A stretch of 64,000 nt of DNA from Pseudeuparius sepicola (GCA_963920635.1 OY987305.1:11509153-11573152), one strand, 5' to 3'; positions 33,250 through 43,920 are shown, counted from the stretch's first letter. Program-made: numbers and translations. The notes: a model not told the origin generated them from the sequence alone.

Positions 33250-34510
33250 TTTTTTCCAAACTCATCGACACCCACGAACCTTTTAAAAGAGACTTTTTCT
33301 CTTAGAAATAGATACTAGAAATGAAAAACTTAATCGAAAATTTTCAAAAGTATAATTGGCGTAAAAGTTATGTTTAAAATAGGGGTACTAGTTCTAGTTG
33401 CCGCCAAGCTCACCACTCTTTAATCTAAAAGTAACAGTTCTACCTGGTTCCTGTTTACCTTGATGACCTATTACTGCACACCAAGTTTGAAGTTGATATC
33501 TCTTTTTGTTCCAGAGATACAAAAATAAAATAATGAAATAAAATAATTCTGTTGAATTTTGTTAGTGTTTTTGTTATTGACAAAGCGTTGTCTGAATAGA
33601 CCTGATAACGTATTTTTTTATATTAGGAATCCGGTCGCCAACAATCGACCAAGTTATTGAGGGCATATTTCGGAATCTATTTATCTAGGTCCGTGAGGGA
33701 CTAAAATTGTCACGTTCTACCAAATATTTGGAAATGCTGTAATCCAGTTACGTGCTTTAGGAAATATTGGGGCACTGCTTTAACATTTCAAAAACTAAAC
33801 TTTGCATTTCGTATCAAAAGCCAACACATTTCGTCCCGTAACGGTCTGCCCTGTTGTGTTCCCCTGTGTCCCGAGATGCTGTGAAATTACTAAATCACTC
33901 AAGTTCTCTTTAACCTCGAATGCCCGAGGAATTCCACATTGCATAATTGATTTTCTAGTTTCAATTTCGACTACAAAAGAATTTAAATTTCTGGTTGTTT
34001 CCCGTTAGCAATTTCCCTTAATTGGTGATACCTGGTTAATTGCTAGATAGTTCGTACCAAACTAATTGCATTAATCCCGTTTAAGGGGCCTAAAAATTCC
34101 TTGACAGCCCTGCATATTATACGAGGTTAACTCAATTTCGAACTTGGAGTTGAATATCGCCGGCCGTTTGAAAAGTTTTATCATTAGCCCGTAAACCGAA
34201 ACCGTTACATTAAATTCGGGTTATGTCTAACTTGTTATTGCCTCTAGTTTCCATGTCATTTCCAACGGATTTCCATCGGATTTCCATTGCCTTACGTAAA
34301 TAATCAAATGTATGATAAATTCAAGGAATGTTGTTTTTGTCCCGAGAGAGGTCATTTTTGTAGGTATGATAAAACGGTAGAATATCGTAAGACGCAAAAT
34401 TTGTTGCTATAATATGTTCAATACATTCTTCATTTGTTTCATAGGTATACTTGATTCTGACATATCAAAATTAAAGTATATCAGTATGTATTTTGCAGAT
34501 AAGAAACAAC
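33250..34510. other. No gene recognised
   Basis: Frame 33802-34008 and others have no motif. No TE termini found. Confidence 0.5.
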
Positions 34511-35097
34511 GCAATTGCCTTACTGCTTCTGTCAAATGAAAGGGCTTGAAAAATAGAAAACGATAAAGTTGGGTATCAAATGAAAGGGTTCGACGGGTAA
34601 AAAACAATAAGGGTGAATGACTTCATACTAAATCCAATATGGCGGCCGCTAAGACGGCGGACTAAATTTCTTTACCGCCCTCCTGACATGGGAATCAAAT
34701 AGGTACAATAGCACAAAATAAAAAAACCTTTTTAAAAACAAGCTTTTATTTAAATAAGTTTAGGTTTTCGTTAAGATAATTCGATTCCAAATTGCGACAA
34801 GATTTTGCAAATCCAAAAGCTTGTTGCGCGAATAGTAAAGAAAAAACATACTTTGGCAACTAGGTACTTGCTTATCTACCTATCACTGTCCAATAAACTT
34901 AATTGGTACCAACATTTCACGCAATAAGCTTTTTCATTTGCAAAAACTTGTGGCAATTTGGAATTGAATTTTCTTAAATTTTTTTATTCGTTTTAGTACA
35001 TGGCTTAAATAAAAGCTTGTTTTTATAAAGGTTTTATTTTATTACATTACACAACTATTGTATATGATATAAAAGCTCGTTTCGAGAATATAATATA

Positions 35098-35827
35098 CAG
35101 GGTGTCCCAATTTGATACTTGACACCTCAGAAATATTATGAAGAGCAAGAAATACAAATGGTCTCTATTTTTTTTATTGGTAGTACCAAGGGAGAGTATC
35201 TCATAGGCGGTAGTATTTGGATGGGGTAATTATTTCCTGGCCTGCTTATGATTTTTTAAAATATCAAATTTTCAAGAAACCCAATTAGGGATTTTTTTTA
35301 CGACAAAATGTTATTAAGAAAACTTGTCCAGAATGAAAAACTGAGTAGATTCGCAAAATTTCAAAAGGCTAGGCCTACTTTGATTTTTAGATTTATCTAC
35401 AATTTTTTTCTTAAAAAAGTGTCCCTTCTGGAGCTTTCACGTCAAAATTTTATTTTTTCACGATGATCAAGTTACCTTAATAATATTTTGACGTGATAGC
35501 TCCAGGACACATTTCTAAGAAAAAAGTGGGAGAAAAGCGCAAAAGGTAAAAATCAAAGTAAGCCTAGCCTTTTGAAATTTTGCATCTACTCAGTTTTTCA
35601 TTCTGGACAAGTTTTCTTAATAACATTTTGTCGTAAAAAGATCCCTAATGGGGTTTCTTGAAAATTAGCTATTTTAAAAGATCATAGCAGGCCATGAAAT
35701 AATTACCCCATCCAAATACCACCGCCTATGAGATACTCTCCCTTGGGACTACCAATAAAAAAATAGAGAGCATTTATTGTTTTCCTTGTCCTTCATATAG
35801 TTCTGAGGTGTCAGGTGGGACATACTG
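35098..35827. mobile_element. Foldback MITE nested in family F (730 bp)
   Basis: TA-flanked. Ends CAGGGTGTCCCAATTTGA and GGTGGGACATACTG. Arms of about 330 bp pair along their length (GGAGAGTATCTCATAGGCGG against CCGCCTATGAGATACTCTCC; AACTTGTCCAGAATGAAAAA against the inverse). The centre is near 35460. Its insertion splits a family F foldback, so it is younger than that copy. Confidence 0.9.
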
Positions 35828-36095
35828 TATATCTTGAATGTAAAAAATGCATTTTTCTATAAAAGAAATTTACACAAGAAAATCTCGCGACAAGATTTTA
35901 TATCATGTACAATTGAATAATGCAACAAAATTATGGGTTTGCTTTGGTTTGATTTATTTCAAAGTTTATTTTCTTCTTTTCAGAGCATTTAAATAAAAGT
36001 TTTTTTAAAATATTTTTTACAGTTAATTTATTTGTTATTTTTTTAGCTTAACAAAACATAAGCCGTCATCGTGAGGAAGAATTTAGTGCGCTGTC

Positions 36096-36300
36096 AATAA
36101 CTTTATCGTTTTCTACTCTTCAAGCCGTTTCATTTGATACACATATTAAGGGGTTTGAAAAGAAAATGCATCTTGGAGCGGCGGTCATACTGAATTTAGT
36201 GTGATTTTACGAACTTTATCGTTTTCTACTCTTCAAGCCCTTTCATTTGATACCCATATTAAGGGGGATGGCAAAAAAATACATAATCTGCCATCTTGTA
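36096..36300 (+). repeat. Two tandem units of about 113 bp
   Basis: CTTTATCGTTTTCTACTCTT at 36101 and 36214, each followed by CAAGCC(G/C)TTTCATTTGATAC and CATATTAAGGGG. They belong to the 3' module of a family F element. The open frame 36201-36413 lies inside. Confidence 0.75.
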
Positions 36301-36494
36301 GCGACGGCCATTTTGGAAGTATTACAATATTGAGTATTGCATATTGCATTGCCACCAGAACTAAGGGTGTATGCAAAATTTCAGCTCAATCGGATGTCAA
36401 GAAGTGGTTCTAATTCAGTTTGCACGATTTCACCTAAAAGTAACTAACATATACATTGCAAGTTAAATAAAAGCTTGTAAAAATACAGAAGCCT

Positions 36495-39070
36495 GCCAGT
36501 CAGTAAGTCCATATGAGTTAAGGTGGCTGGTGTGCCACAACAAGAAACGCACAGAAAATGTATCAACTTAGACAGTGATTTTGTCGGCGAAGGAACAATA
36601 CTTTAAATTTGTTTTATTTGTCTCTTGGCATTTTGTAAAAAATAAATGCTTTTGTGTTTATATTTTTTCAATAATTTCTGAACACTGTTGACCAGTATAA
36701 AATTTCATAAAAATTCAGCATTTTGAGATGGCTCACAGAAAAATACCCTGTATATTTTTGTATTGAATATTTTCCCTCCAACACATTAAGTGGTCCTGTT
36801 CATCCCTCATCTGTTCTGAGGGGATTCCATGGCACACTTGACTTGCCAGATGCCTTTAAAATTACTATTTGGTCAACTTTGTCACTCTGTACAATGGAAG
36901 TCCCTGTATATTTTTCGTTCAAATTTGGTACATGAAGGTTTTGGGGGGTCCTGATTAATGCAGATTTTAAATAAAAAAATCTTGAAATGGTTTTCTTGAA
37001 GATTGGGGATAAATATGTTTACGAGCAGTATACATACCTACGTAAATATTTGTGAAAAATAATAAACTTTTGAGGCATGTGTTGTTATTTCTTTAGGGTG
37101 TACAGTTTTTTAATGGCACCTCATTGCTTTTTTTATTATACAATTTCTTAACTGACAATTAACAAAATTTTCATTTATTTTTCAGGTAAAATTAGCAAAC
37201 TAATACTTGGCACAGAATCTACTAGTTCTGTAAGTATGGGTAAATATTGATATATTATAAACTGTCATACACACTACGTATGTTTTTAAGTATTATGACT
37301 TTAATATTTTTTCATATAAAGCCACAGAATGTATAGTATCACCCTTTGAAATTTAAAAATCTCAAATATTGAGAAAACTTCGATAGGAATAAATAAAATA
37401 CACATTTTATCAGTACTGCTATTCTGTTTGATGGTGGTGTGCACAACTTTGTAGTCAGGAAGCAGTGGCGACATTTCACTTATAGCGGAAGCAGCCATGC
37501 CAGATATTATTAAATCGTATGTATTTCGGGACATAGGCTTTCTTATGAATTTTAGTGGGTGAATGTGTCTGATTTTTTCTTAACTTTCGGTTTCATGGTT
37601 GAAGCTCGATAGGGGAAGTTTTAGGGCAACAAAATTAGTACCCTGGACGTAGATTATTAAAATCCTTAAGCATCCTAATAATCTAAACCTTGATCAGGAT
37701 TTATTTTTAAATAGTGGAAGTTTCCAATCAAGATTACTACGCCTTTTTGTTGTTAAAAAAATCGGTTAAAAATGTAAAACGTAGTCTTTTTAATTTACGA
37801 TATTAATATCGTTTAGTATCTAAGCCTGCCATGGATAATAATAAAGTTCTACAACAAAGCAGCTGTCAAGTCGGTAAATAATTAGGTATTTTTAAAGATA
37901 GTTACAGTGCTTTGTGTGAAAATGGCTTCTCTAACTAAACCCTTGGCATTTTGTCAACGAAAAGAAAAGAAAAATAGAAATTCTCTATTTTTTTGGCTCC
38001 CTTGAGTTAATTTTGCAGACTTTAGTCACATGCGGTAACTACCTATATAATATACTATTAAATTTCCTAACATTCACTCAATTAGTGTAAAAAGTACGCA
38101 CACAATACAAATTTTATAGGTACCTATGTATATGGGAACATAGGTATACATTATAAATTATATATTTAGAAGTTTCTTACAGAGAAGGCACTGCCCCTTC
38201 TGATGAAGCTCCGTTGCTGTTTTCCAAAAGACCTTGATAAACTATGTTTTCAATAAATGCCTGAAGTTCATGAACAAATTATGTAGTTTCTTTTCTTTGC
38301 TGTGTGATGCTAAAACCTCTTAAATATATCTATCGATGGGTAACAGAGATTTCGTCGCTTGGAACTTTTTTGAGAGCCCCGTCAAAAAACATTAACGACT
38401 ACGTCGTTCAAGTATGCGGCAAATCTCACTTCAGGGGCATTATAAGCGCCAAAACCTAATAATATTTTTAAGCCAGCCTCACAATAATAGGATTTTTAAC
38501 CTCCAGGCTGCTCGGATCCCAATTTTGTTCGGGGCAAAATTGAAAATCGATTTACCTACACGACAGGATAGACGAATGGTAATTTAAAGTGGCGAAAAGT
38601 CTCCCAGATTGATGTTCCTTCTTCGAGGAGGCAAACTGGAAAATTTTCACGCACATGCCTATCTTAAGAGATAATGTTTCTGAAATTAGTATCGTTTGAT
38701 TAGCCTTACTTATAGTAAAACAATAATTGTACTACTTATTTCGTTAACTATTTACCTACTTATGTGCTTACCTATGCTTATACTTATGTACTTATATATT
38801 ACTTATTATCAAATATTTCCCACTAGCATATATAAACATTTATCAATGTGTGGGGACCACTGTGTGATTTAATGCCAGCAGAAACTTTCTAGGTATGTTG
38901 TATGTAACTGAATGTGGAGCGTTGAAATACACAGCTACATCATTATTTACGCTTGCCCTTAAAGTGAAAAACATGGTACAAATGGTAGACACAACAATGT
39001 ATAAAGTTCGTTTTAAATGAAAATCGTTAGTGTTAGGTACAAATACGTTTGTAGTAATATGCTTAACCTT
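36495..39070. other. No gene recognised
   Basis: The minus frame at 37301-37534 (begins MSRNTYDLIISGMAAS) has no family I recognise and no splice support. Frame 36723-36935 is open without motif. Three CCCTGTATATTT-like words near 36750 and 36905 are isolated MITE-tip fragments. Confidence 0.5.
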
Positions 39071-39073
39071 AAG

Positions 39074-39330
39074 TACCTACACAGGGTGATTCAGTTTAAT
39101 CTGGGAGCCTTTAACAAGTGATTGAAAACAATAAATTAAGACTATTTTGCCGTATAATATGTTTCCCATAACAGCTTCGTTTTTGAGATATATATGGAGT
39201 TTATTGTTACAAACTTTAACTTGTTATTCATTATTTTTCCAAGATATTCAGCTGAAATTTGGAATCACAGCATGCATTGATCAAGTGTTAAGAAATGTGA
39301 CTAGGGCGCATTGCGTAAGCTGAATTTTTG
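39074..39330 (+). mobile_element. One-ended ACAGGGTGATTC MITE fragment
   Basis: ACAGGGTGATTCAGTTTAAT at 39080 resembles other ACAGGGTG tips; the inverse end was not found. Right limit is arbitrary. Confidence 0.3.
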
Positions 39331-39467
39331 GACGTTTACAAAAAGTGGAATCGAAACGAAACTGATCTATTTTTGTATTGTTTCTAAGTTGGGAATCAGG
39401 AACCTTTGGCACTTAGAAAATACTTCTTTTTCTTATCTCCACAAACCAAAACTTTGTGTTTTGCATT

Positions 39468-39503
39468 CGACGCGCGTTCTCTAACCATGTTAGCATCATC
39501 AAG
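39468..39503 (-). ncRNA. Hammerhead-like motif adjoining a PLE remnant
   Basis: Minus strand: CTTGATGA, an extra T, a stem GCTAAC/GTTAG(A) around ATG, then GAACGCGCGTCG. With two small changes it would match CUGAUGA, stem II, GAAAC, with an AC/GU helix III closing GCGC. PLE terminal repeats are known to carry hammerheads. This copy is mutated in the core. Confidence 0.4.
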
Positions 39504-39507
39504 AGAT

Positions 39508-40305
39508 GATTAAGTCTAATCTACTTATTCCTAACCTATTCTATTTATACTGTAAATTACCTACTATATTACTCCTAAGTTTATACCTGTCATTTTATTA
39601 ACATGTATGGCAATCTTAAATTTTCTAATTTGTCCAACATACTTGATTACAATCTGAACAGCTAATTTCATATAGGTATTCCATTTTTTTTAAAGATTAA
39701 TTTTGTCCTTGAGGTTACCTAGTAGGTTTTTATTATTATCTGAAGATTTATATACTAATTTTAGTCCGCATCTTGGAACATGGTTCACGAAATAAGGTGT
39801 AGAAAAAGTGTTCAATCATGCTGAACTAGTATATAAATCTTCAGATAATATTAAAAACCTACTAGGTAACCCCAAGGACAAAATTAATCTTTTATAAAAA
39901 ATTGGAATATATTAAGTTAGCTGTTCATAGTGTTCATATTGTAATCAAAAGTATGATGGTCAAACTAGACGTTCCATAAAAACTAGATTTAACGAACATA
40001 TGTGACATTACCTGTGGTCGATTGAAAAAATCTAGAATTGGGGAACATGCTCTTGAAAATAATCATGGAATAACAAGGGAAAATTTAAAATTCTTAAGTA
40101 TCACCTGATGGGAGATTATAATTAGAGGGTTATGAAAGTCTGGAAAATTCAAAATGTAAATTTAGTTTAAATAAAGATAAGGGACCAATCCCCTATAGCC
40201 CCTTATATATATGTTAATAAACTGGCAGGTAGAAACTTAGAAATAATATAATAGGTAGTTCACAATATAAATAGAATAGGTTATGAATAAGTAGATTAGA
40301 CTTAA
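39508..40305. mobile_element. PLE 3' ends in inverted arrangement
   Basis: Outer arms 39508-39580 and 40236-40305 (AAGTCTAATCTACTTATTC and inverse) and inner arms 39630-39765 and 39823-39960 (TAGTAGGTTTTTATTATTAT, ATCTGAAGATTTATATACTA and inverses) pair. The right half encodes a PLE GIY-YIG domain on the plus strand. The left half reads as a shortened inverse copy on the minus strand. It is therefore two PLE 3' regions tail-facing, or a PLE-derived foldback. Confidence 0.75.
39815..40270 (+). pseudogene. PLE C-terminal region with GIY-YIG endonuclease remnant
   Basis: Plus strand reads YKSSDNIKNLLGNPKDKINL, a broken KIGIY..VSC segment, then KYDGQTRRSIKTRFNEHM, SRIGEHALENNHGI, and finally KDKGPIPYSPLYIYVNKLAG with RNLEII. 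This matches the PLE order (linker, GIY, Cys-rich turn, Y-x-GQT-x-RSI-K-x-RF-x-EH, HxLENNH, tail). In the conserved YVGQT motif V is D here. Stops and frame changes occur near 39890-39960 and 40000-40020. Much more diverged from the 8-kb PLE, so it is a different PLE lineage. Confidence 0.8.
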
Positions 40306-40502
40306 TCATCTCCTGATCCCGATTTATTTTGTATTGTTTCTGTCTAGACACCCAGACAAACAACTTTGTGATGTGAACAAAAAATTGTGACAAAATATGA
40401 AATACGGCCCTGGCACCCCTGATTTGTTGGTTGGTATGAACTAAATTACCAATGTGTCAATTCTGTGGTCCCGTTATTCGGCAAGACGAGTATAGAAACC
40501 TG

Positions 40503-40951
40503 GTAAAGATGCATCTCAAGCGTCCAGTTATAGGCCAATATCCCTTGCCTCTTGTCCTGGCAAAATAATGGAAACCATGATAAAGATACGCATAGAATGG
40601 CAACTTGAAAGAAATAACCAATTTCCTCCACTACAAATAGGTTTCAGAAGGGGGAAAAGCTGCATGGATGCTCTTACCATTATTAACCAATATGTACTAA
40701 CCGCTCTCTCCAAAAATGAAAACACTGTGGGGGTCTTCCTCGACATACACTCAGCATACGGCAATGTTAACCTATCAATCCTATATAATAAAATGCGTGA
40801 AAAAGAAGTCCCACCTTGTTACGCTAATCTAATATTTTCTCTTTTAAATAACAGAAGTATAGTCGTTAAAGATTGTACAGGAAGCATGACAAACCCACAA
40901 AAATGCAGTCAAGGACTAACACAGGGATCTCCTCTTAGTTTTACTTTTTAA
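40503..40951 (+). pseudogene. Non-LTR reverse transcriptase, fingers and palm A-B
   Basis: Frame reads KPGKDASQASSYRPISLASC, PGKIMETMIKIRIE, then QIGFRRGKSCMDALTII and VGVFLDIHSAYGNVNLSIL, with the motif A aspartate at 40742-40744, followed by CSQGLTQGSPLS (motif B). These are the usual RT blocks 1-4. The frame ends at TAA 40949-40951 because of a one-base shift in a T-rich stretch (40938-40949); NIYTADLHSIFNGEVICIQY continues in the next frame. An in-frame TAG just before KPGKD means the upstream part is also broken. Confidence 0.88.
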
Positions 40952-41060
40952 CATTTATACTGCGGACCTTCATTCAATCTTTAATGGGGAAGTCATATGT
41001 ATCCAATATGCTGACGACTTAGTGGTACTTCTCTCGGGTGATAACATACAAACATACAAA
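40950..41060 (+). pseudogene. Non-LTR RT catalytic box (YADD) segment
   Basis: Reads NIYTADLHSIFNGEVICIQY, then ADDLVVLLSGDNI. YADD is at 41007-41018, with both catalytic aspartates intact. It is in a different frame from both the upstream and the downstream coding parts: a one-base shift separates the first, and an insertion the second. The A-rich (AAAGAAAAG) tract after 41060 belongs to the insertion or its target. Confidence 0.85.
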
Positions 41061-41099
41061 GAAAAGAAAAGAAAACAAACAAAAAGAAAACATACAAAC

Positions 41100-41386
41100 T
41101 CAATTATACAACTTACCTTTTAATATCACCTTGCAATGTATTCCTCCTTTCTTTTCTTTTCCTACATAATAACATAATAAACATCGTTCGTGTCGGCTCA
41201 GTGGTTAAGTGGTAGAATAGCGATGCTAAACTTCGCCACTGAAGCCCCCCTCTTTGCGAATAAGAAATAAATAGATGTATATCTGTTTATCTGCATATAT
41301 GTATACATTATACATTATTCATGTATATATGTGTGATATATAAATAAAGACGAATTTATTATTATTATTATTATTATTATTATAAA
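41100..41386 (+). mobile_element. Possible tRNA-derived SINE inserted in the non-LTR RT
   Basis: Interrupts the RT between YADDLVVLLSGDNI and TIDRINKTINEMVSWL, which are normally a few residues apart. It contains GTCGGCTCAGTGGTTAAG, which resembles a tRNA box A (TGGCTCAGTGG), about 50 bp of tRNA-like sequence (AGCGATGCTAAACTTCGCCA), an AT-rich body and a (TTA)n tail at about 41358-41384. Box B is not clear. The left limit could lie anywhere between 41060 and 41180. Confidence 0.5.
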
Positions 41387-41421
41387 CTACTATTGATAGA
41401 ATAAACAAAACAATAAATGAA

Positions 41422-43080
41422 ATGGTGTCTTGGCTAAATGAACATAATCTAAACATTTCTACAGATAAATCAACTGCGATAATTTTTAGAAGAGGCAAAA
41501 CCAAAAAAATCTACCCTAAAATCATGGCGGAAAACAAACATATACCTTGGAAGGAGGTTGTTAAATATCTAGGGGTTTATCTATCTTATAATCTTAATTG
41601 GAACGAACAAAATAACCAAATATCAAACAAGTGCCAAAAAGGTATAAACATAATGAGGTCACTGGCAGGTGTTTGGTGGGGAGCGGATCCACAAACACTC
41701 TTTCTCATATATAGATCAATAATCAGATCACATTTAGACTATTGTTCTTTTCTGTTTAGACCGAACACCAAAAAAAATCGTAACAAACTGGATAGGGTAC
41801 AGTATGCCTCTCTAAGAATAATAATGAGTCTCATGAAATCTACCCCCACCCTTGCCCTTTTGGGAGAGGGGGCAGAAACGTCCCTGGACTTTCGAAGGGT
41901 TTGGCTGGCGTCGAAATTTATTAACAAACGACTGGGTCACACAGGGAACCCCGTTAGAACACACGTTAAAAAACTATCGGATACAATTACCCCTAAAAAT
42001 AAGTTCTGGAGTACAAAGGGTCTACCGTATTTAAGGGAAGCGTTACTACTTAACCAATCATACAGCGAAAATTTAAGGACATACGATATACAAACAGAAT
42101 TTGAATTTGATATCCTCCATCAAATTACTCCAATTTCAATGATTTTATGGAAAACAGATAAATCGGAATTTGTCAACAACCAAGAATTTCTTAATTTTTT
42201 TAAAAGTAAATATACAGATTATACATTCATTTTTACGGATGGTTCGCTTGACCCAGCGACCACAAAAGTAGGAATTGGAGTCCACATACCTACTATCGAT
42301 TATAATTTTTCCTCCAGAATATACAACCACACTCAAATATGCACAGCTGAAATCATAGCTATTAATAAAGCTATCGAAATATGTATCAATAAGAATATAA
42401 AAAAAGCAATTATCTTTTCGGGTTCAAAAAGTGCCATTGATAAATTAAATGACAATAAGGGATATATATCACACTACATTGCAGCTACTACCAAAAGATT
42501 TTTAATTGTAGCCAGAGAGGAAGGATATGATATTAGGTTATCGTGGATTCCAGGACATAAGGGCGTGGAAGGGAATGAGGTAGCTGATAAGCTTGCAAAA
42601 ATAGGAAAAGATCTAAATATCCCTTCTATAATAAAGGTAGAATCAGAAGATGTAGGCTCCATGCTAAAGAAACACATATTGAAGAGGTTTGCAATTGAAT
42701 GGAACATACAAGTAAAAGACAAACATAATCATTACGCAAAAATAGGTTTTGAATTCCACAGGATACCCTGGTTTAAAAAAAATGAATTTAAAAATAGAAG
42801 ACACATAACCACCTATATTAGACTTAGATCGGGACATTGCCTAACACCGGAACATCTGCACAGGATATGGATATCAAACACACCTAATTGCAGGTGCAAT
42901 ATGAGAGGAACTCTTACTCACATCTTATTTGAATGTCCACTAAAGTCCACTCCTAACAACTCTGACCTGTATCGCGATTTGGTGTTGGAACTAAATGAAA
43001 GCCCGTTATCCGTATTTACTGTACTAAGTATAACAAACTCGAACAATCATAAACATGATTATGGAATTCTTGAACTTTAA
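41422..43080 (+). CDS. Non-LTR retrotransposon RT thumb, RNase H and zinc-knuckle-like tail (552 codons)
   Basis: Residues 1-60 are the RT thumb (MVSWLNEHNLNISTDKSTAI, KYLGVYLSYNLNW). About 60-250 is the linker (SIIRSHLDYCSFLF, QYASLRIIM). About 268-395 is RNase H: FIFTDGS with D273, TAEIIAINKAI with E310, then FSGSKSA where the third acidic residue is G334, and WIPGHKGVEGNEVADKLA with D389. At the end CRCNMRGTLTHILFECP is the usual C-x-C...H...C tail. The first ATG is internal; the true frame extends upstream into the insertion. The long intact frame suggests recent activity, but the D-to-G change and the upstream lesions mean this copy is inactive. Confidence 0.85.
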   Translation: MVSWLNEHNLNISTDKSTAIIFRRGKTKKIYPKIMAENKHIPWKEVVKYLGVYLSYNLNWNEQNNQISNKCQKGINIMRSLAGVWWGADPQTLFLIYRSIIRSHLDYCSFLFRPNTKKNRNKLDRVQYASLRIIMSLMKSTPTLALLGEGAETSLDFRRVWLASKFINKRLGHTGNPVRTHVKKLSDTITPKNKFWSTKGLPYLREALLLNQSYSENLRTYDIQTEFEFDILHQITPISMILWKTDKSEFVNNQEFLNFFKSKYTDYTFIFTDGSLDPATTKVGIGVHIPTIDYNFSSRIYNHTQICTAEIIAINKAIEICINKNIKKAIIFSGSKSAIDKLNDNKGYISHYIAATTKRFLIVAREEGYDIRLSWIPGHKGVEGNEVADKLAKIGKDLNIPSIIKVESEDVGSMLKKHILKRFAIEWNIQVKDKHNHYAKIGFEFHRIPWFKKNEFKNRRHITTYIRLRSGHCLTPEHLHRIWISNTPNCRCNMRGTLTHILFECPLKSTPNNSDLYRDLVLELNESPLSVFTVLSITNSNNHKHDYGILEL

Positions 43081-43408
43081 TAAAATTGAGCTATAAGACA
43101 TTTAACATAACGCAGACAAACATACTTCCCTAATCCTTATTCCAACATGTTATATCCTCTGTTTTGTTTTTGGTTTTTGTTTTTGTCTTAACTAACCCCT
43201 ATCACCCATGCCTCAAGAAGAAAGAAAAAAGCAAATCAAGAAAGGACCTAGAAGAGAAATAAAAAAAGTGAAGAAAACCAATTATTTCCTCATGGGATGG
43301 TATCAACCAGATCGACCTTTGAGGAACAGTAAGGGCGGTGCAATAAACGTCGTCTCTGGGTTAATGGCCAAGTAGCCCAGCCCAAGAAAAAGAAAGAAGA
43401 AGAAGTAT
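43081..43408 (+). other. 3' UTR of the non-LTR element
   Basis: From the stop codon to a purine-rich GAAGAAGAAG tract. Contains TTTTGTTTTTGGTTTTTGTTTTTG and a CTGGGTTAATGGCCAAGTAG block near the end. No perfect poly-A; the terminal AAG-type repeat probably served as the tail. Confidence 0.6.
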
Positions 43409-43409
43409 A

Positions 43410-43634
43410 TCTAGATGATATAGGTATATAAAAAATCTTGTTTTTGAAAATATATTTTTTCTAGCGGATCTATAGGCGAAGATAAGTATTAATAATGAAA
43501 AATGTCTAAAAAATATACAAACGGATTATTATATAACTAATGGCACTCAATTCGCTGCAATTTTAATAATAACAATAATTTTTAATATCCTTGTAATTTA
43601 TTTTTAAAAATAATTGCAATAACGTTAATAAATA
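43410..43634. other. AT-rich spacer
   Basis: No coding or repeat signal apart from A/T runs. Confidence 0.5.
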
Positions 43635-43920
43635 TACAGGGTTATTCAAAAAGAAATGCCGCCCGTATCACAGCGGTATTCTACTCCAAAAATAAAGTGA
43701 CCCGTGTTTTTTCTTTTTGTTCAAAGCTCTATATTAAGGGCCCCACGGGCCCTTAAAATGAGCCCTAAAATTTCGTTTTTTCGCTATATCTTTTAAACGG
43801 CTTGATCGATTTTAATGATCTTTTGCACACGTTCATAGATAATTATGTCACATATATGTGTTATAGTGCAGTATCCTCAATCGCCAGAGGGCGCCACTTG
43901 TGCCAACCAGTTTTATTTAT
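43635..43920 (+). mobile_element. One-ended TACAGGG-type fragment
   Basis: ATACAGGGTTATTCAAAAAG at 43635 is a tip of the TACAGGG class. An internal snapback AAGGGCCC/GGGCCCTT lies at 43737-43758. No inverse end was found downstream, so the right limit is a guess. Confidence 0.4.

Larger units (their letters stand above)
34520..36490. repeat. Composite of family F foldbacks
   Basis: Contains (i) an inverted repeat 34725-34812 / 34932-35037 with AAACAAGCTTTTATTTAAAT; (ii) a second foldback, 35042-35095 paired with 35870-35930 (ATATGATATAAAAGCTCG against CGACAAGATTTTATATCAT), split by the insertion at 35098-35827; (iii) AGAGCATTTAAATAAAAG and TATTTTTTACAGTTAATTTATT as at 15330-15400; (iv) a 3' module with AAAATTTCAGCTCAATCGG and CATTGCAAGTTAAATAAAAGC at 36377-36480. 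CTTTATCGTTTTCTACTCTT at 36101 and 36214 is inverse to 34540-34575, so the whole block is itself a large inverted structure. Confidence 0.7.
40490..43410 (+). mobile_element. Non-LTR (LINE) retrotransposon, 5'-truncated, I/jockey-like with RNase H
   Basis: Order on the plus strand is RT fingers and palm (40503-40949), a one-base frame change, the YADD box (41007-41018), a SINE-like insertion (about 41100-41386), then RT thumb, RNase H and a Cys-rich tail (41422-43080), a 3' UTR and a purine-rich AAGAAAAAGAAAGAAGAAGAA end near 43408. No endonuclease or ORF1 is present; identity is lost upstream of about 40490. RT followed by RNase H and a C-terminal CCHC-like motif fits the I/R1/jockey-related group; the clade is not fixed. 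Confidence 0.88.

Noticed and set aside
35042..35930. Single 900-bp foldback spanning this whole region
   Set aside because: The arms at 35042-35095 and 35870-35930 belong to family F, while 35098-35827 has its own TA-flanked tips; two nested elements explain it better.
41212..41265. Functional tRNA gene
   Set aside because: Only a box A-like word is good; no box B, no cloverleaf, and the segment lies inside a retrotransposon. Treated as SINE-like.
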